A DNA stretch of 64,000 nt from Lingula anatina (taxonomy: Eukaryota > Brachiopoda > Lingulata > Lingulida > Lingulidae). The first letter of the stretch is position 1. Every line of letters begins with the position of its first letter. The translations under genes and the position numbers were made by a program. Shown here one piece after another: positions 62,456-64,000 of this stretch. The stretch lies in assembly GCF_001039355.2 (NCBI RefSeq), contig NW_019773557.1, forward strand, positions 1 to 64,000, in the 5' to 3' direction. The notes beneath the pieces are model-generated. The model searched no databases and was not told the origin of the DNA. It saw only the letters and a list, made by a program, of their open reading frames with translations.

Positions 62456-62996
62456 GTGACAAACTTTCTGCTAACAAAAGAGCCTAACCCTAGCTCGCTG
62501 AGATAAAGATCGAAGGTGAGCGTGGTCGCAATTAAGTGTTCGTCCAAGCGTTAATTGACCTTTAATGCGCGGTGGCTTCACTCTACTTTGATCACTCTAC
62601 TCTGATACGGAGATTTTAAGTATAAGAACTTGCCAACAGTGATTTTTAAAAGTCGCTACTGTATCCTTTAATTCTGAGAAAAAAGAATTCTGTTTGACAA
62701 CCAAGTTTAAAATAGAGGTGCCGCTCGTTAACCATATAGACATTTTCTCCGTCCTCACCTAAAACTTCCGAATCTTCAGTAAAAGTGTGAAATGATTTTC
62801 CTTTGCAACAACAAACTGTTCCTAAAAGAGGTAGGGTCGGAATTCCACAAAAATGGACGCCATTTTGACGGTATTTTCGATTTATCTGCTTTTTCTCTTT
62901 TTTTTGCTATTATAACAGCATCCACCTTGCTCATGCAGCTTCTTTGATTTGTTATTGAGACATACACGATGTCATTATAATTTGATTGGCCATCTA
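62334..62996. repeat. 663-bp exact direct duplication, copy 1
   Basis: Appears identical over its whole length to 62998-63660, separated by one N at 62997. Probably two overlapping contig ends placed side by side. Confidence 0.9.
62757..62807 (-). pseudogene. Truncated copy of the Ig V exon 3' end
   Basis: Encodes the same KSFHTFTED-x-EVL end and a GTGAGG donor as the exon at 57421, but homology stops after about 51 nt, where unrelated sequence starts. Repeated at 63421-63471 within the 663-bp duplicate. Confidence 0.7.
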
Positions 62997-62997
62997 N

Positions 62998-63660
62998 TCC
63001 GGGTCGCTGCGGGTTGTACGGACGGCCTGGCTCGGTAACTATGGAAATAACATTGTCATCCATACGCTGTTTGGTTTCTGTTAACAATAGTTCCATACCC
63101 TGCCCGTCCGGCAATTATCGTGACAAACTTTCTGCTAACAAAAGAGCCTAACCCTAGCTCGCTGAGATAAAGATCGAAGGTGAGCGTGGTCGCAATTAAG
63201 TGTTCGTCCAAGCGTTAATTGACCTTTAATGCGCGGTGGCTTCACTCTACTTTGATCACTCTACTCTGATACGGAGATTTTAAGTATAAGAACTTGCCAA
63301 CAGTGATTTTTAAAAGTCGCTACTGTATCCTTTAATTCTGAGAAAAAAGAATTCTGTTTGACAACCAAGTTTAAAATAGAGGTGCCGCTCGTTAACCATA
63401 TAGACATTTTCTCCGTCCTCACCTAAAACTTCCGAATCTTCAGTAAAAGTGTGAAATGATTTTCCTTTGCAACAACAAACTGTTCCTAAAAGAGGTAGGG
63501 TCGGAATTCCACAAAAATGGACGCCATTTTGACGGTATTTTCGATTTATCTGCTTTTTCTCTTTTTTTTGCTATTATAACAGCATCCACCTTGCTCATGC
63601 AGCTTCTTTGATTTGTTATTGAGACATACACGATGTCATTATAATTTGATTGGCCATCTA
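62998..63660. repeat. 663-bp exact direct duplication, copy 2
   Basis: Second copy. After 63660 the sequence continues into the segmental duplicate at 63729, while copy 1 joins the unique left flank. Confidence 0.9.
63421..63471 (-). pseudogene. Truncated Ig V exon 3' end, second copy (in the 663-bp duplicate)
   Basis: Identical to 62757-62807, offset 664 bp. Likely the same locus represented twice by the assembly. Confidence 0.65.
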
Positions 63661-63728
63661 AATTTAAATTACATTCTTGTTATGCCCCCCCCCCCCTGCA
63701 GTGCACCACTAGCAAAGAATGACAGTTT

Positions 63729-64000
63729 TATAATCTAACAATATTCTTAGAAAAATAGAGTGTTTATAAACTGTTTTAAAAAGATTTGAAACTGAAAGCG
63801 GAATTGACATTGACAGCGTGACATACAACTGCATACTTTTCTAACAGATAACTTTTTTCAGAACGTCAGTCACCATGGGGTTGTTGTAATTGGTGACAAT
63901 AGTACTCACATGACTTCAATTAAACCCCCTTTGCACTGGCTGCCTTCCTTTTTGTGTCAATTGCCGGGGGGAGGGGTCCGTTAGGAATGGCATGCTTTGG
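63729..64000. repeat. Segmental duplicate, copy 2, with partial TTAA element
   Basis: Matches 58199-58457 closely. The TTAA element starts at 63924 in the same relative place, so the element was inserted before the segment was duplicated. Cut by the window end. Confidence 0.85.

Overview
Eukaryotic, metazoan nuclear DNA: every credible gene is split by GT-AG introns (one GC-AG), A/T-rich introns and spacers carry many microsatellites, and a tyrosine-recombinase retrotransposon and TTAA-flanked short elements are present. The protein families (SUEL/rhamnose-binding-type lectin domains, CUB domains, Ig domains, mucin-like stalks) fit an invertebrate animal. A mollusc- or brachiopod-like lophotrochozoan is my best guess from composition and repeat style, at low confidence.

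Positions 1-47383 hold a head-to-tail array of nine plus-strand genes built on one plan: signal-peptide exon, SUEL-like lectin exon(s), CUB exon, short linker or mucin-like stalk exon, then a membrane-anchor exon. Exon joins are almost all phase 1. From left to right: A (3' end only, TM plus tail), B (complete, about 1489 aa, three lectin-lectin-CUB modules, Thr-rich stalk, TM, tail), C (complete, about 468 aa, highly diverged lectin and CUB, TM, long tail), D, E, F and G (complete, about 383, 371, 373 and 327 aa, one lectin and one CUB, hydrophobic C-termini that look like GPI-attachment signals), H (complete, about 386 aa, lectin-CUB-stalk-TM with a very short tail) and I (signal plus lectin exons only, running into an assembly gap). 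For the complete genes the spliced lengths I chose are whole numbers of codons, which supports the models.

Positions 47384-48040 are Ns. Positions 48041-55803 are a degraded minus-strand retrotransposon of the DIRS/Ngaro type: gag-like zinc knuckle, reverse transcriptase, RNase H and tyrosine recombinase in order, with a 225-bp direct repeat at both ends, plus an internal minisatellite and a possible hydrolase remnant.

Positions 55804-64000 look different. Here there are minus-strand Ig-domain exons and fragments, part of a locally duplicated Ig gene family, mixed with TTAA-flanked miniature elements, and an exact 663-bp duplication around a single N that is probably an assembly artefact.

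Functionally, the array encodes secreted-pathway, cell-surface, lectin-like multidomain proteins. Some are TM-anchored with cytoplasmic tails (possible signalling receptors) and some are apparently lipid-anchored. That fits recognition of glycans on microbes or on self/gamete surfaces, but the ligand and role are inference.
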